This document shows, in pieces, positions 16,996-26,500 of a stretch of DNA of 60,133 bases. This DNA is from a virus, in the IMG/VR virus record IMGVR_UViG_3300042453_003688, positions 1-60,133 of that record. The stretch is one strand, 5' to 3'. A program made the translations under genes and the position numbers. The notes under the pieces are model-generated. The model was not told where the DNA came from and did no database searches. It saw only the letters and a list, made by a program, of their open reading frames with translations. The number at the start of each line of letters is the position of its first letter. Position 1 is the first letter of the stretch.

Positions 16996-18927
16996 ATGAA
17001 ACTTTTTGGCAGTATAACTGAACTCTTTAGAATAATCCTCCGTAAGGATACAAGGGCAATTACGGTAAGGCCTAGTCAGACTGTAACGTATACAGCTGAC
17101 CGGGATGTACAGCTGCCGCCCGAGAATGCCGACTCTGTTCTCGTATCAGAGTCTGCTTCCCAGACGCTTACTAATAAGACGATTGATAGTGACAACAATA
17201 CTATAACTAATATAGTCAATGCCGACATCAAAGCAAATGCTGGTATTGTATATTCTAAATTGAGTATTGCTGACGGGGACCTCACTATAGCTAAAACTAG
17301 CGGCCTGCAGGCGGCCTTGGATAGCAAGGTAGATGAGAATGCTCCTATCACCGGTGCCACGAAAACAAAGATTACTTACGACAGTAAGGGCCTAGTTACA
17401 GCCGGTGCTGACATCGCTAATACCGACATGCCGGAAGACATTGCAAGGAGCAAGCTGGCTCCTGGCAGTAATAACCACGTCATCATTAACGATGGTACAG
17501 GTGAGATTACTAGCGAAGCGCAGCTGGCTACTAGCCGGGGTGGAACTGGAGTAAACTCCACCGCTATTTTCCCAGCAAGCGGAACAGTAGTTACTAGAGA
17601 TGCCGCTGAGACTCTGCTTAATAAAGACGTCAGCAGTACTGCTGCCCTGACAGGAGCACTCCGGCTTCCGGTTGGGAATTCAACCACAGAAAGGCCTTCT
17701 GGTACAGCCGCACAGCTCAAAGGTATGGTGCGCTACAATGATACGGAAGATGTGTTTGAAGGCTACAACGAACTGAGTGGTTGGTCTTCGATTGGCGGCG
17801 GTGGAACAACCGACCGAGTAACCCAGGCTTCTCACGGATTTGTAATTGGTGATGTTCTTTATCTGAACGGTTCGACATACGCTAAAGCCAAAGCTGATGC
17901 GGCAAACACTGCTGAAGTAGTTGGTATGGTTAGCAGGGTCATTGATTCAAGTACATTTGAATTAACCCTTTCCGGGGAAGTATCTGGACTTTCTAGCCTT
18001 ACAGTAGGTGAAGTATATTTCTTGTCTGCTTTAACTGCCGGTGCAACTACTGTTACTGAACCTAGTGTTGTGGGGCAAGTTAGTTTACCGGTTGGTATAG
18101 CAAGTAGTGCAACGACAATGTATGTTGCTCCTAAGCGCGGTATTTTGATTGGTGCAACTAATGTTAGAACGCAAATCAGCCTTGCGAATAACACGACCAC
18201 CACCGTTCAAGACGTATCCGCTTATGAAGCTGGTGAACTTAGTGGTTGGGTTGCCATTGCAGCAACAACATCCTTAAAGTTCTATGTTAATGCTCAGTTT
18301 TCTAAAAACGGTGCTGGTAATAATTACAACATCAGTTACCAGACAAGCGGTGACGCTCCGCCAGCAGGGTTTCAACTTACAATTACAGCGGCAGGACTTA
18401 TTCAGTGCGTAATGCCGAACGTTACTGGATTTGCTTCGGCAAGTATCAACTACGGACTTGACGTAGCTGCCATTGGCGCAACGCTTCCGCTTAGCATTTC
18501 TGCAAGGAACGTCATCGGTGACACCACTGGTACGACTGTTCCAACAAGCTACATTGGTGAAACTTTAACAGCAAGTCCCGGAGCATCGGTAACATGGGGT
18601 ACTAGCGGAGCATATAAAACAGTGACTTCTGTTACGTTAACTCCCGGCGTTTGGTTATTGAAGGGAGTAGTTGGAATTGATGCTACAGGAGCAACCTGGA
18701 CATTCACTGATTTGAGCATTTCTACAACCACAAACGCGTTGGGCATTCAAGAATCGAGGCAAGGATATCCCTCGACAGCCGGAAGCGGGCAATATCAAAC
18801 AGGTAACGCCTACGTTAATATATCGGCCAACACGACATATTATCTAACAGCGCGGGTTGATTATTCTGTGAACTCTTCGGTTGGGTTTACGACAAACTCA
18901 ATTATTAGAGCAATCCGGATTGCCTAA
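16996..18927 (+). CDS. Tail fibre with exchangeable C-terminal part
   Basis: 643 residues. N-terminal and middle part matches fibre architecture (QTLTNKTIDSDNNTITNI, GALRLPVGNSTTERPSG, MVRYNDTEDVFEGYNELSGW, a widely used fibre motif). From about codon 270 (17810) base composition and codon choice change, and this part is probably the receptor-binding portion acquired by exchange. The protein ends IRAIRIA; the gene at 19707 ends HAVRIA, pointing to related C-terminal domains. A seven-codon frame (18929-18952) precedes the next start. Confidence 0.85.
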   Translation: MKLFGSITELFRIILRKDTRAITVRPSQTVTYTADRDVQLPPENADSVLVSESASQTLTNKTIDSDNNTITNIVNADIKANAGIVYSKLSIADGDLTIAKTSGLQAALDSKVDENAPITGATKTKITYDSKGLVTAGADIANTDMPEDIARSKLAPGSNNHVIINDGTGEITSEAQLATSRGGTGVNSTAIFPASGTVVTRDAAETLLNKDVSSTAALTGALRLPVGNSTTERPSGTAAQLKGMVRYNDTEDVFEGYNELSGWSSIGGGGTTDRVTQASHGFVIGDVLYLNGSTYAKAKADAANTAEVVGMVSRVIDSSTFELTLSGEVSGLSSLTVGEVYFLSALTAGATTVTEPSVVGQVSLPVGIASSATTMYVAPKRGILIGATNVRTQISLANNTTTTVQDVSAYEAGELSGWVAIAATTSLKFYVNAQFSKNGAGNNYNISYQTSGDAPPAGFQLTITAAGLIQCVMPNVTGFASASINYGLDVAAIGATLPLSISARNVIGDTTGTTVPTSYIGETLTASPGASVTWGTSGAYKTVTSVTLTPGVWLLKGVVGIDATGATWTFTDLSISTTTNALGIQESRQGYPSTAGSGQYQTGNAYVNISANTTYYLTARVDYSVNSSVGFTTNSIIRAIRIA

Positions 18928-18953
18928 CATGAACCGAACTATTGGGAACTAAT

Positions 18954-19181
18954 ATGCTAATTAAAATTTTACCAGGCGAATACTTGTGGAGCGAAAGTGG
19001 TCATCACATTATAGGTGACAACGGCTTTGCCAGAATAGCCACAGAAGAAAGTGAAGTCGAAGTTACTGATGAGGCTCAATTAGCAATCATCCAGGCTTAC
19101 CAGGAAGAAAAAAGACAACCTGCTTCTCAACCAGAAGCGGAAGAAGAACCTGTAATACAGGAGGAAAACACAAATGGCTAA
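18954..19181 (+). CDS. Small acidic-tailed protein
   Basis: 75 residues from ATG 18954 with GGGA ahead; an in-frame TTG at 18942 is less likely. Folded-looking N-terminal part (IKILPGEYLWSESGHHIIGD) and a Glu/Gln/Pro-rich C-terminus. The end overlaps the tail-collar gene start by 8 bases. Possibly a fibre assembly chaperone; no family recognised. Confidence 0.65.
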   Translation: MLIKILPGEYLWSESGHHIIGDNGFARIATEESEVEVTDEAQLAIIQAYQEEKRQPASQPEAEEEPVIQEENTNG

Positions 19182-19695
19182 TAGTGCAATTGGAGCTACA
19201 GGCGCGATAGCGGCCCTCCCTGCTGGCGTTATGATTGATTATGCTGGGGGAACTGCTCCCTCCGGTTGGATTATGTGTGACGGTGCCGCCGTTAGTCGCA
19301 CTGTTTATGCGGGCCTATTTGCAGCCATCGGTACTGCCTACGGTGCAGGTGATGGCTCGACTACGTTTAACTTGCCTGACTTCCGTGGCAGGTTTGCTCG
19401 TTACATGGACAACATGGGTACGGTTGCTGGTGCAGCGAATAGAGATACAGAAAGGTCACTTGTAACTGCTCGCGGAACATCTCAGACAGCATTAATTGGT
19501 TCTCACAGTCACGTTACAACAACAGACCCGACTGGTTATTACGGATACGGTGGCGTTTCAACTTTTGGTGGTGCGCCTGGTGTTGATTGGGATATTTCTT
19601 TGCGCCATCAACACGCGACTACAACAGCTGCAAACTCTCAATCTGGAGATTCCCGTCCTATCAACTTGTCCTGTAACCGAATCATTAAGTATTGA
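19174..19695 (+). CDS. Tail collar domain protein
   Basis: 173 residues. Contains the phage tail collar pattern: PAGVMIDYAGGTAPSGWIMC then GDGSTTFNLPDFRGRF (about 65-80), a His-rich region (GSHSHV, RHQHATT) and the usual end RPINLSCNRIIKY. Proteins of this type form the tip or collar of fibres and often bind metal through the His residues. Ribosome-binding site AGGAGG. It belongs to the exchangeable receptor-binding cluster. Confidence 0.9.
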   Translation: MANSAIGATGAIAALPAGVMIDYAGGTAPSGWIMCDGAAVSRTVYAGLFAAIGTAYGAGDGSTTFNLPDFRGRFARYMDNMGTVAGAANRDTERSLVTARGTSQTALIGSHSHVTTTDPTGYYGYGGVSTFGGAPGVDWDISLRHQHATTTAANSQSGDSRPINLSCNRIIKY

Positions 19696-19706
19696 GGTGA
19701 AATAAC

Positions 19707-20132
19707 ATGGTACAAAAAGCACTACTTCAAGCTTCAGGTGATGGGACGGCGGTTCCGGCTGGGGTCGTTGGTACAGAACTTGTTTTTAATGGGTCGGCCA
19801 CAGCGACAACAGCCGCCGCAACAGAAATTGGATTTTTAGGTTTACCAATCGGTGTTTGGTTGGTTAATGCCTCTGTTTTTTTGAATGATGCGGCTGGTTC
19901 AACTGGCGCAAACGTGTATATGCAAATTAAAGGGTCAGCATCATACACTGTAGCAGATACTCAACTTGGATATCTTGGCGCGAGCGGTCAATTAACAACT
20001 GTAACTTTCCCAATTAGAACCGTAACTGTGCAAACGGCAGGTGAAGCTACAGAAACAATAAAAATTAGAGTTCAGGCTATAGGAGCAAACAGGACCGCAT
20101 TGATTTCAATTCATGCTGTAAGAATCGCCTAA
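19707..20132 (+). CDS. Putative receptor-binding/fibre tip protein
   Basis: 141 residues. Has the layout of short fibre C-terminal domains: VVGTELVFNGSATATTAA, then LPIGVWLVNASVFLN, and ends SIHAVRIA, similar to the end of the fibre at 16996-18927 (GVWLLKGVVGI and RAIRIA). Probably a duplicated or shuffled tip domain. Same atypical composition as the end of that gene. Confidence 0.7.
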   Translation: MVQKALLQASGDGTAVPAGVVGTELVFNGSATATTAAATEIGFLGLPIGVWLVNASVFLNDAAGSTGANVYMQIKGSASYTVADTQLGYLGASGQLTTVTFPIRTVTVQTAGEATETIKIRVQAIGANRTALISIHAVRIA

Positions 20133-20133
20133 C

Positions 20134-21036
20134 ATGCTAGAAACACTCTGGTACATTCTCAGCGGGCGGGGTCTTGCAAAGCGAGGCCCGCGTCCGCCCT
20201 ACTCTGACAGTAAGCTGCTGGTAGACAAGTATCTCCTCTACCGCCGTCAGTGTAAAGATTGGCAACCAGGGTGCGACGGCCTCCTATTCACTGCCCTGGG
20301 ACAGGCAGCTGGTGCTTGCGATAACGTCAAACTAACAGACGCCGAGGGCGAAGCTGGGCAATGGTTCCGCTCTCCCTCCCACGACTGCTACCCAACGCGT
20401 AGCAAATCCGACATTAGTAGGGACATGCTCATTGGGCTTGCCCTCTGGTGTCACGTATACAATGCCCCACATATTGCCCGCAGAACCCTTATAAGAGCTA
20501 TTCTCAGGGGCGGCAATATAGGAAGACCCTGGTACTTGATATCCCGTACCCTTCTCTCTCCCTCTTTGGCCTACCTCCTCTGGCTAGTGAGTAAGCCTGG
20601 TCGTAAGCCCGGCATCCTGGGACGCCTCATTATGGCCCTCAATCACCTCTCTCCACAGCTCACTTTCCGGGCACACCTCCAGTCCCTCTCCATACTACTT
20701 CTGGCCAGGATAGAAGGTGGGTACAACCCCATCTCCCGGAAAACACTGGAGAAACTGGCTGCCCGCAACCCCAGGAATGCCCTCTTTTCCGCCATGCTGG
20801 ACCGTAATAACGAGTGTTTATCGACACTTATGGACACCTCCCTCTTTCCTGACTCCTCCCTTCCTACAGTTTCTAATTACGATTGTGAATACCTCTGGCA
20901 AACTGACCCCCTTGTAAACCCAAAAGATTGGTTGCCTGCTGAAAGCGAAAGTGTTAAGATGCACACTGGTACTGCAAAGATGCACAGTGGCATCGACTTC
21001 CTTTTAGCTGCGGCCATCTATCTCAAAATGGTATAA
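20134..21036 (+). CDS. Unknown protein, helical, fibre-linked
   Basis: 300 residues, start two bases after the previous stop, no clear ribosome-binding site. Repeated helical pairs with Trp and Leu (SDISRDMLIGLALWCHVYN about 92-110; SLAYLLWLVSK about 150) suggest an alpha-hairpin toroid such as those in glycan-cleaving proteins, but no catalytic motif can be named. Placement after fibre genes makes an enzyme or adhesin acting on the cell surface possible. Confidence 0.65.
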   Translation: MLETLWYILSGRGLAKRGPRPPYSDSKLLVDKYLLYRRQCKDWQPGCDGLLFTALGQAAGACDNVKLTDAEGEAGQWFRSPSHDCYPTRSKSDISRDMLIGLALWCHVYNAPHIARRTLIRAILRGGNIGRPWYLISRTLLSPSLAYLLWLVSKPGRKPGILGRLIMALNHLSPQLTFRAHLQSLSILLLARIEGGYNPISRKTLEKLAARNPRNALFSAMLDRNNECLSTLMDTSLFPDSSLPTVSNYDCEYLWQTDPLVNPKDWLPAESESVKMHTGTAKMHSGIDFLLAAAIYLKMV

Positions 21037-21041
21037 CGCCC

Positions 21042-21248
21042 ATGAGCAACATTACAGACAAGTACCTGGAACGAATAGAGGCCAAAGTAGACCGTATCGA
21101 CGCTAAGTTGGACGTTCTGGGAAGTCGTACCACCCGTGCTGAAACGGACATTGTCTGGGTCAAGGGTGGCCTGGCCATAGGTCTTTCTGTAATAATGGCA
21201 GTAGCTGGATACCTGGTTACTCGCCTAGCTAACCTTATACGCTTCTAA
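21042..21248 (+). CDS. XhlA/hemolysin-like small membrane protein, possible holin
   Basis: 68 residues. N-terminal coiled coil (YLERIEAKVDRIDAKLDVLG) with TRAETDIVWVKGG, then one transmembrane segment (about 45-63) and a short tail. This is the architecture of XhlA-like proteins that act with holins or sit at the membrane in phages. The 77 bases after it contain a repeated ACGA-ATTCTAAC element but no gene. Confidence 0.6.
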   Translation: MSNITDKYLERIEAKVDRIDAKLDVLGSRTTRAETDIVWVKGGLAIGLSVIMAVAGYLVTRLANLIRF

Positions 21249-21325
21249 CAATGACGTACACGAGATTCTAACCTTGGCATATACGATTCTAACAACACAA
21301 CTTTTAATATTGGAAGTTATTAACA

Positions 21326-21580
21326 ATGATGAAACAACTCGCTAAACTCAAAATGCCAGCACCGAAGAAAGACCCGATGCTTGAACTCGACGAGGAAATG
21401 GACCTCGCGGAAGAAGGCGCAGAGGCAGAAGAAGAAGCTGGCGAAGAGATGGCAATGGAAGAGGAAGCAGAAGCGTCGGCAGACCTCTCCGAAGTCAGCG
21501 ATGAAGACCTCGTTGCTGAACTTGAAGCCCGTGGCATGATGGTCAGCAAGGCTGCTGCAGAGTCCTCCGAAGAAGAGTAG
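21326..21580 (+). CDS. Highly acidic small protein
   Basis: 84 residues, GGAAG ribosome-binding site. Short basic start (MMKQLAKLKMPAPKKD) followed by a run dominated by Glu, Asp and Ala, ending VSDEDLVAELEARGMMV and a Glu tail; the last part resembles a small SAP/HeH-like helix pair seen in phage structural proteins. Function unknown. Confidence 0.7.
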   Translation: MMKQLAKLKMPAPKKDPMLELDEEMDLAEEGAEAEEEAGEEMAMEEEAEASADLSEVSDEDLVAELEARGMMVSKAAAESSEEE

Positions 21581-21616
21581 TCCTAGTTCTTCGAACTCCT
21601 CTACGAGGTATAAGAC

Positions 21617-22579
21617 ATGGCTGGTCGTAGACTGACTACCACTGACCTCATTGAAGAAGTACGCAGTTTGCTTGACGAAAGTAACCGGGCGAACGTCTCC
21701 GATGAGTTGGATATTCTGCCCGCACTCAACAGGGCTCAGGATGTCGCTGCTAATATTTTAGCACGGCACTACGAAGCTCCGTTGCTTGCTTACAAGTCCC
21801 TTCAACTGACTGCAGGCCAGTCCGAGTACGACATTCCGGAAGATGCTTTCGAGCAGCGCATTGAAAAGTGCGAAGTGTATATTACTAGTGTCTACTACCC
21901 AATCAAGCGTATAGACTACCGTGATATCACCCTCTACGAAACTCCTACCCGCACGAATGTCCCCTACTACTATACAGTGATTGGCACCAAGTTCCGACTG
22001 CTGCCATCACCAACTGCAGTTTACCCACTGCGTATCTGGTATCTTAAAGACCCGGAAGTACTCGTTGCTCCTCAAGGCCGTCTTACTATTGTTAATCAGG
22101 CCCAGAATTACGTTATTGTAGACAGCATCGGTTCCGACCTCACCAGTGCTATGGATGACCTGAACAGCTACGTCAACCTCATTGACGGGCAGACTGGTAA
22201 CATCAAGGCCACGATGCAAATACAAAGTATCGTTGGTAACAAGATTACTTTCAAAAGTAGCCCATCCCGTAGTACAGTGCTCAATAAGACAATTGAAAGT
22301 GCTCTCCCTGTCACAGTGGAGCCGGACGATTTCATTTGTACTATTCACGGTACATGTATACCAGCATTCAAGAAACCATTCAGTAACTACCTCATACAGT
22401 TCGCTGTAGCTGAGATACAACGTAAATTGGGTGGCCCGGCTGACATTGAACTCAAGGTCCGCGATGAACTTGAGAAGATTGTGGAACGTAGCTGGGTGGG
22501 AAGAGAGAACTTCCTGCGTGTCCAGAAGCGCAATAGAAACTGGCAAGTCCCAAGTAGACGCTATTTCAATAATAATTGA
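21617..22579 (+). CDS. Head-tail adaptor / tail tube A-like protein
   Basis: 320 residues. N-terminal helices with LIEEVRSLLDESNRANVSDELDIL and ALNRAQDVAANILARHYE, then a beta-rich part (LQLTAGQSEYDIPEDAFE, FRLLPSPTAVYPLRIWYL). This arrangement and its place before the nozzle-like gene fit the connector protein that joins the portal to the short tail. The match to any one family (T7 gp11-like or P22 gp4-like) cannot be decided by eye. Confidence 0.65.
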   Translation: MAGRRLTTTDLIEEVRSLLDESNRANVSDELDILPALNRAQDVAANILARHYEAPLLAYKSLQLTAGQSEYDIPEDAFEQRIEKCEVYITSVYYPIKRIDYRDITLYETPTRTNVPYYYTVIGTKFRLLPSPTAVYPLRIWYLKDPEVLVAPQGRLTIVNQAQNYVIVDSIGSDLTSAMDDLNSYVNLIDGQTGNIKATMQIQSIVGNKITFKSSPSRSTVLNKTIESALPVTVEPDDFICTIHGTCIPAFKKPFSNYLIQFAVAEIQRKLGGPADIELKVRDELEKIVERSWVGRENFLRVQKRNRNWQVPSRRYFNNN

Positions 22580-22593
22580 CCAGCAGTAGAAAT

Positions 22594-22872
22594 ATGTCAG
22601 ACCGCAAAGAAACAGTTAAGAAGCTCCGCAAGAAGGGATTCCAGTTCAAGAAGGAACACAAGAATCCTGAAGGCGGTCTGTCCGAGAAAGGGCGCAAGGC
22701 CTACAACCGGGCAACTGGCAGCAATCTCAAGAAGCCCCAGCCGGAAGGCGGCAAGCGTAGGAATTCCTTCTGCGCCAGAATGAAGGGCATGAAGAAGAAG
22801 TTGACCAGCAAGGAGACGGCTAACGACCCGGATAGCCGCATCAATAAATCTTTGCGCAAGTGGAATTGCTGA
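22594..22872 (+). CDS. Conserved basic phage protein (DUF6321-like)
   Basis: 92 residues from ATG 22594; the in-frame TTG at 22576 overlaps the upstream gene. Contains the strongly conserved end pattern RNSFCARMKGMKKKLT then NDPDSRINKSLRKWNC, and GGLSEKGRKAYNRATG in the middle. This small Lys-rich family occurs widely in phage structural regions; role unknown, possibly DNA- or virion-associated. Family name given from memory. Confidence 0.8.
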   Translation: MSDRKETVKKLRKKGFQFKKEHKNPEGGLSEKGRKAYNRATGSNLKKPQPEGGKRRNSFCARMKGMKKKLTSKETANDPDSRINKSLRKWNC

Positions 22873-22874
22873 AC

Positions 22875-23387
22875 ATGGATAAGAAAGACCTGCAAAGAAG
22901 AGCGGAACTGCTGAAGAAGCTGGCCATTGGTACCGGCGAACAATTCAAAGAAATCAAGGAAGAGATTACCGGCGAAGCAGAGACTGCTCGCAAGAAGAAA
23001 GAATTGCAGACGGCCAAAGGTAGACTCAAGAATAGGTTGCAGGAAGGTGCCGTTCAAAAAGGCTACACCCCACAGCAGGCCGGAGAAATCTCTGACTACC
23101 AGATGGAACAGATGAAAGAGCGGCCAGGAGAAGCTATACCTCTCATGATTGCCGGTGAGCCGGATGTTCCAGAAAGGGATAGGCCCTTCCCGGAGAACAT
23201 CAAAAGACAAACCATCTGGGAAAGTCCGAGATACTACACCACCAGAGAGCTGGACCCGGAAACTCAGGAAATCACCACCAAGGAATACGCTGGTGATGCC
23301 GCTAAGCCAGTCAGCGTTAAAAGAGTTCCCCGCAGTCAATTACTCAAAGAACTGCCCATGCCTGTAAAAACTAGAAAGAAGAAGTAA
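22875..23387 (+). CDS. Charged helical virion-region protein
   Basis: 170 residues from ATG 22875, three bases after the previous stop. Very rich in Lys and Glu, coiled-coil-like (about 1-75), then a polar segment and a basic tail (PVKTRKKK). No family recognised. It belongs to the series of small basic proteins between the adaptor and nozzle genes. Confidence 0.75.
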   Translation: MDKKDLQRRAELLKKLAIGTGEQFKEIKEEITGEAETARKKKELQTAKGRLKNRLQEGAVQKGYTPQQAGEISDYQMEQMKERPGEAIPLMIAGEPDVPERDRPFPENIKRQTIWESPRYYTTRELDPETQEITTKEYAGDAAKPVSVKRVPRSQLLKELPMPVKTRKKK

Positions 23388-23391
23388 TTCT

Positions 23392-23544
23392 ATGCCACTC
23401 CTTAAAGGTTCTAGCAAGGAAACAGTTAGCAAGAACATCAAGAAAATGATGGAAGAAGGCTACCCCCAGAAGCAGGCGATTGCCGCGTCTCTCTCTGCTG
23501 CAGGCAAATCAAAAAAGAAGCCAGCAAAGAAACCAGCTAAGTAA
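23392..23544 (+). CDS. Small basic protein (DUF6496-like)
   Basis: 50 residues: PLLKGSSKETVSKNIKKMM, then GYPQKQAIAASLSAAG and a Lys/Pro/Ala tail. The pattern KGSSKETxxxNI plus PQKQAIAxxL is frequent in short phage proteins. Too short for usual cut-offs, but position (four bases after one gene, 12 before the next) and pattern make it convincing. Function unknown. Confidence 0.75.
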   Translation: MPLLKGSSKETVSKNIKKMMEEGYPQKQAIAASLSAAGKSKKKPAKKPAK

Positions 23545-23556
23545 CGGGAGCCTCTA

Positions 23557-26500
23557 GTGGCCTACCAGTTTAATACCATCAGTGAAAATGACTGGGGTAG
23601 CGGCATTGACCAGCAGTCAGCTGAGAATGCTGTAAAGCCTGGCTTTGTGGAAGACCTGGTTAACGGGGACCCAAAGGCAGAAGGCTACATTGCTAAACGT
23701 GTAGGCTACCAGGGATTCGCTGGCAATCTGCCAGTCCGAGTTAGTCGTGTGGACTACTCCGGCAATGACCTCTGTTTCACCCTAGATAACGCAATTACGC
23801 TCACCTCAATCGACCTCTCCAGAGTACGCAGCTCTCCTATCTACGTGCAAGGGAAGCTCTCTGTTACCTCAGGTGGCGGGGACTTCGATAACATTGGAGA
23901 CAGTGTAAACTACTACACAGGTTTTACACTTGATACCACCCTTAGCATACCTGCCGGTACAGGGACTCTGTCAATCCCAGCGTCCTTTCATGGTCAGGGT
24001 ACCCCTTACTTTCTTCCCAGGTTCTACGAATCGACGCACCCCACAGATAATAGTAATCGTCAATTCTTTGTTGACGGCATAACTATTAACAAGACTACCT
24101 ATGACATGTCGATTGATTACACCAACGGTACAGGTAACTCTTTTCCAGTTTTCGTTACTTACTCCAAGCGGAATGCAGGCTCCTACATCGCCCCAAGCCT
24201 GACTACTGTTGCTCCCAGCACAACATCGACTATCAACGTCTCCGCCGCTACACACGGCCAACCTAACTTCAACCTACAAGTTGAGCTCTGGCAGGACGAC
24301 GGCACATCGTTTATCAATGTAATACCTGACAGTGTGACAATCAATACAGCAGGCCAGGTGACCATCGTGTTAACCAACAACGGCCCTGCACCCATTGACG
24401 TCTTTCCTGTTATCACAGCGGTTGACGTAGCTAATAAATTTGAAGAATCACTGGCGTTCTCTAATCAGACTCTGGTTATAAATAATCTTTCTACCGACTT
24501 CATTGGCGCAAGCGTATACGTCAAGAATGCTACGACTGGATTATTGACACAAGTTATTCCTGAGCAGATTGAACAGGATGCAGATAGCCGAACGGTCACC
24601 ATGACTTTCGGATTTAATAGCCAGGATTATGCCGACTACTATACAGTCACCGGCCAGGCTACTTTTGTAGTACACTGGGAAGACCTAAGGATAACGGCTA
24701 ATAAGTTGTGTGTCACGGCTCACAATACCATAGGTGGCGCTATCTTTGACGAGAGGCCACAGTTAACTATCTGGGGTCTTGACCACTCAGAAATCTACGG
24801 AACAGCACCTGTAGTATCCAGACCAGGCTGGGTTAACCACATCGATAGCTATAAGTCCTCTGCAGCAAGCACGGTTATAGCTGGCCTTGGTGGTAACATC
24901 TTTGCTGCTAATCAGCTGCCCAGTCCCATTCTCTACTACCCAAATTTACGAAATAGGGTGAACATAACTCCAGCCTCGCAGACGGTGGCACCAGCTTTCT
25001 GGGGACTGACAGACTCTCCGGTAAGGACAGCTGGCTATTTCAAGTTTGCTGGCGGTGAAGAGAACTGGGCACGTGTCTCCAGTGTTACCTGGATAAGCGG
25101 TAATACCATTGAGTACGTCCTGAGTACCCCCAGCCTATCTGTTACAGGCACTCCCCTCTCTATTAATAATGACCAGATTACTATAGCGGGTTCTGGCTGG
25201 AGAGTAAACGATGGCACATTCACTGTTACTGCTGTCACTCCTGGGACTAACACCCTTACTATTCGTGTTACAAACCCTAACAGGGATAGTGCTGACTTCA
25301 ATGAAACTGACAGCGGAGCTCTAGCCGGCATTTTCACCAGCAGTCTGACTCTTGCTGCTACCTCCTCATTCATTGCTGGCGATAGACTTATTTCTGACCT
25401 CTTTGGGGATGGTACCGACCTTGTTGTACTTAGCAGCTCAGGAAGCGTAATTGTCATAGGCAATGTAATGACTTCCTACACACTGCCTGCAGGTCTCACC
25501 ATAGTTGCAAGTCGCTCTGGCTGCATACTACCACTTCGCACAATTAATGAGATACCATCTATAGATAATATTGTCCGCGGGGACATGGTGACATACAATG
25601 GTCTTAACAGGGCTATCCGTATTCTCTATGTAAATCCTGCGGCAGATGAGAGCGTAGCACTTAGCGGGGACGGACAGACTCTTACTATTACCCTGCTCTC
25701 CACTCTTGCTCTGCGAATAGGCCAGAAAATACTGCTGACGCAAGCGGGTGCATGGGACGGTGAGCACACCATTACTGACATCCCATCCCCTACTGCTATC
25801 ACGGTAGCTAGTACGATAAGCGGCTCAGGCACCGCTACCCTCGTCGGTAAAACAATTGAGCTGGATGAACAGACTACTCTAATAGACCAGCAAAACAATC
25901 AGATATCCGTGAGCGTCCCTGTGCGTTGGTCTCCTATTGAGGCACCAGCTAGCGTTGCGCAGCAGACCTATGTATCTCACTTTCCCTCCGAAGGCTACGG
26001 AGAGCAGGCTATCATAAGAAGTACAATGTCATCTGATAACCTCTACCTGACTAACGGCCAGGACCAGGTTATGAAGATGGACGGCAATAGTATCTACCGT
26101 GCCGGACTTCCCAGGTGGCAGCCTCAGGCATTTATTACTGTGGATGAAGACCCGTCCACTATGCCCATTCAGGGTAAGATAATAATTAGCAATCCTCCCA
26201 TTGTCAGCACGGCAAGAACTACCAGTCACTTTGTTATTAATTATGCTGATAGAAGAAGGTTTGCTGAGGGACAAAAAATATATGATACAGCAAATCACAA
26301 TATTTATACCATAACTGGAATTACAGAAGGCAGCAGTGCCGCTCCTACACAAGCCTACATTAACGTAGCAGAGACAATTACATATCAGGGTGCAGGTTCC
26401 CATAACCTTACTAACGTATTTTATTATCGCTACTACTTCCGCCTGAATGCTATTGATGCCAACAACAATATTATTATTAGTGCTATAACTGGCTATCAAG

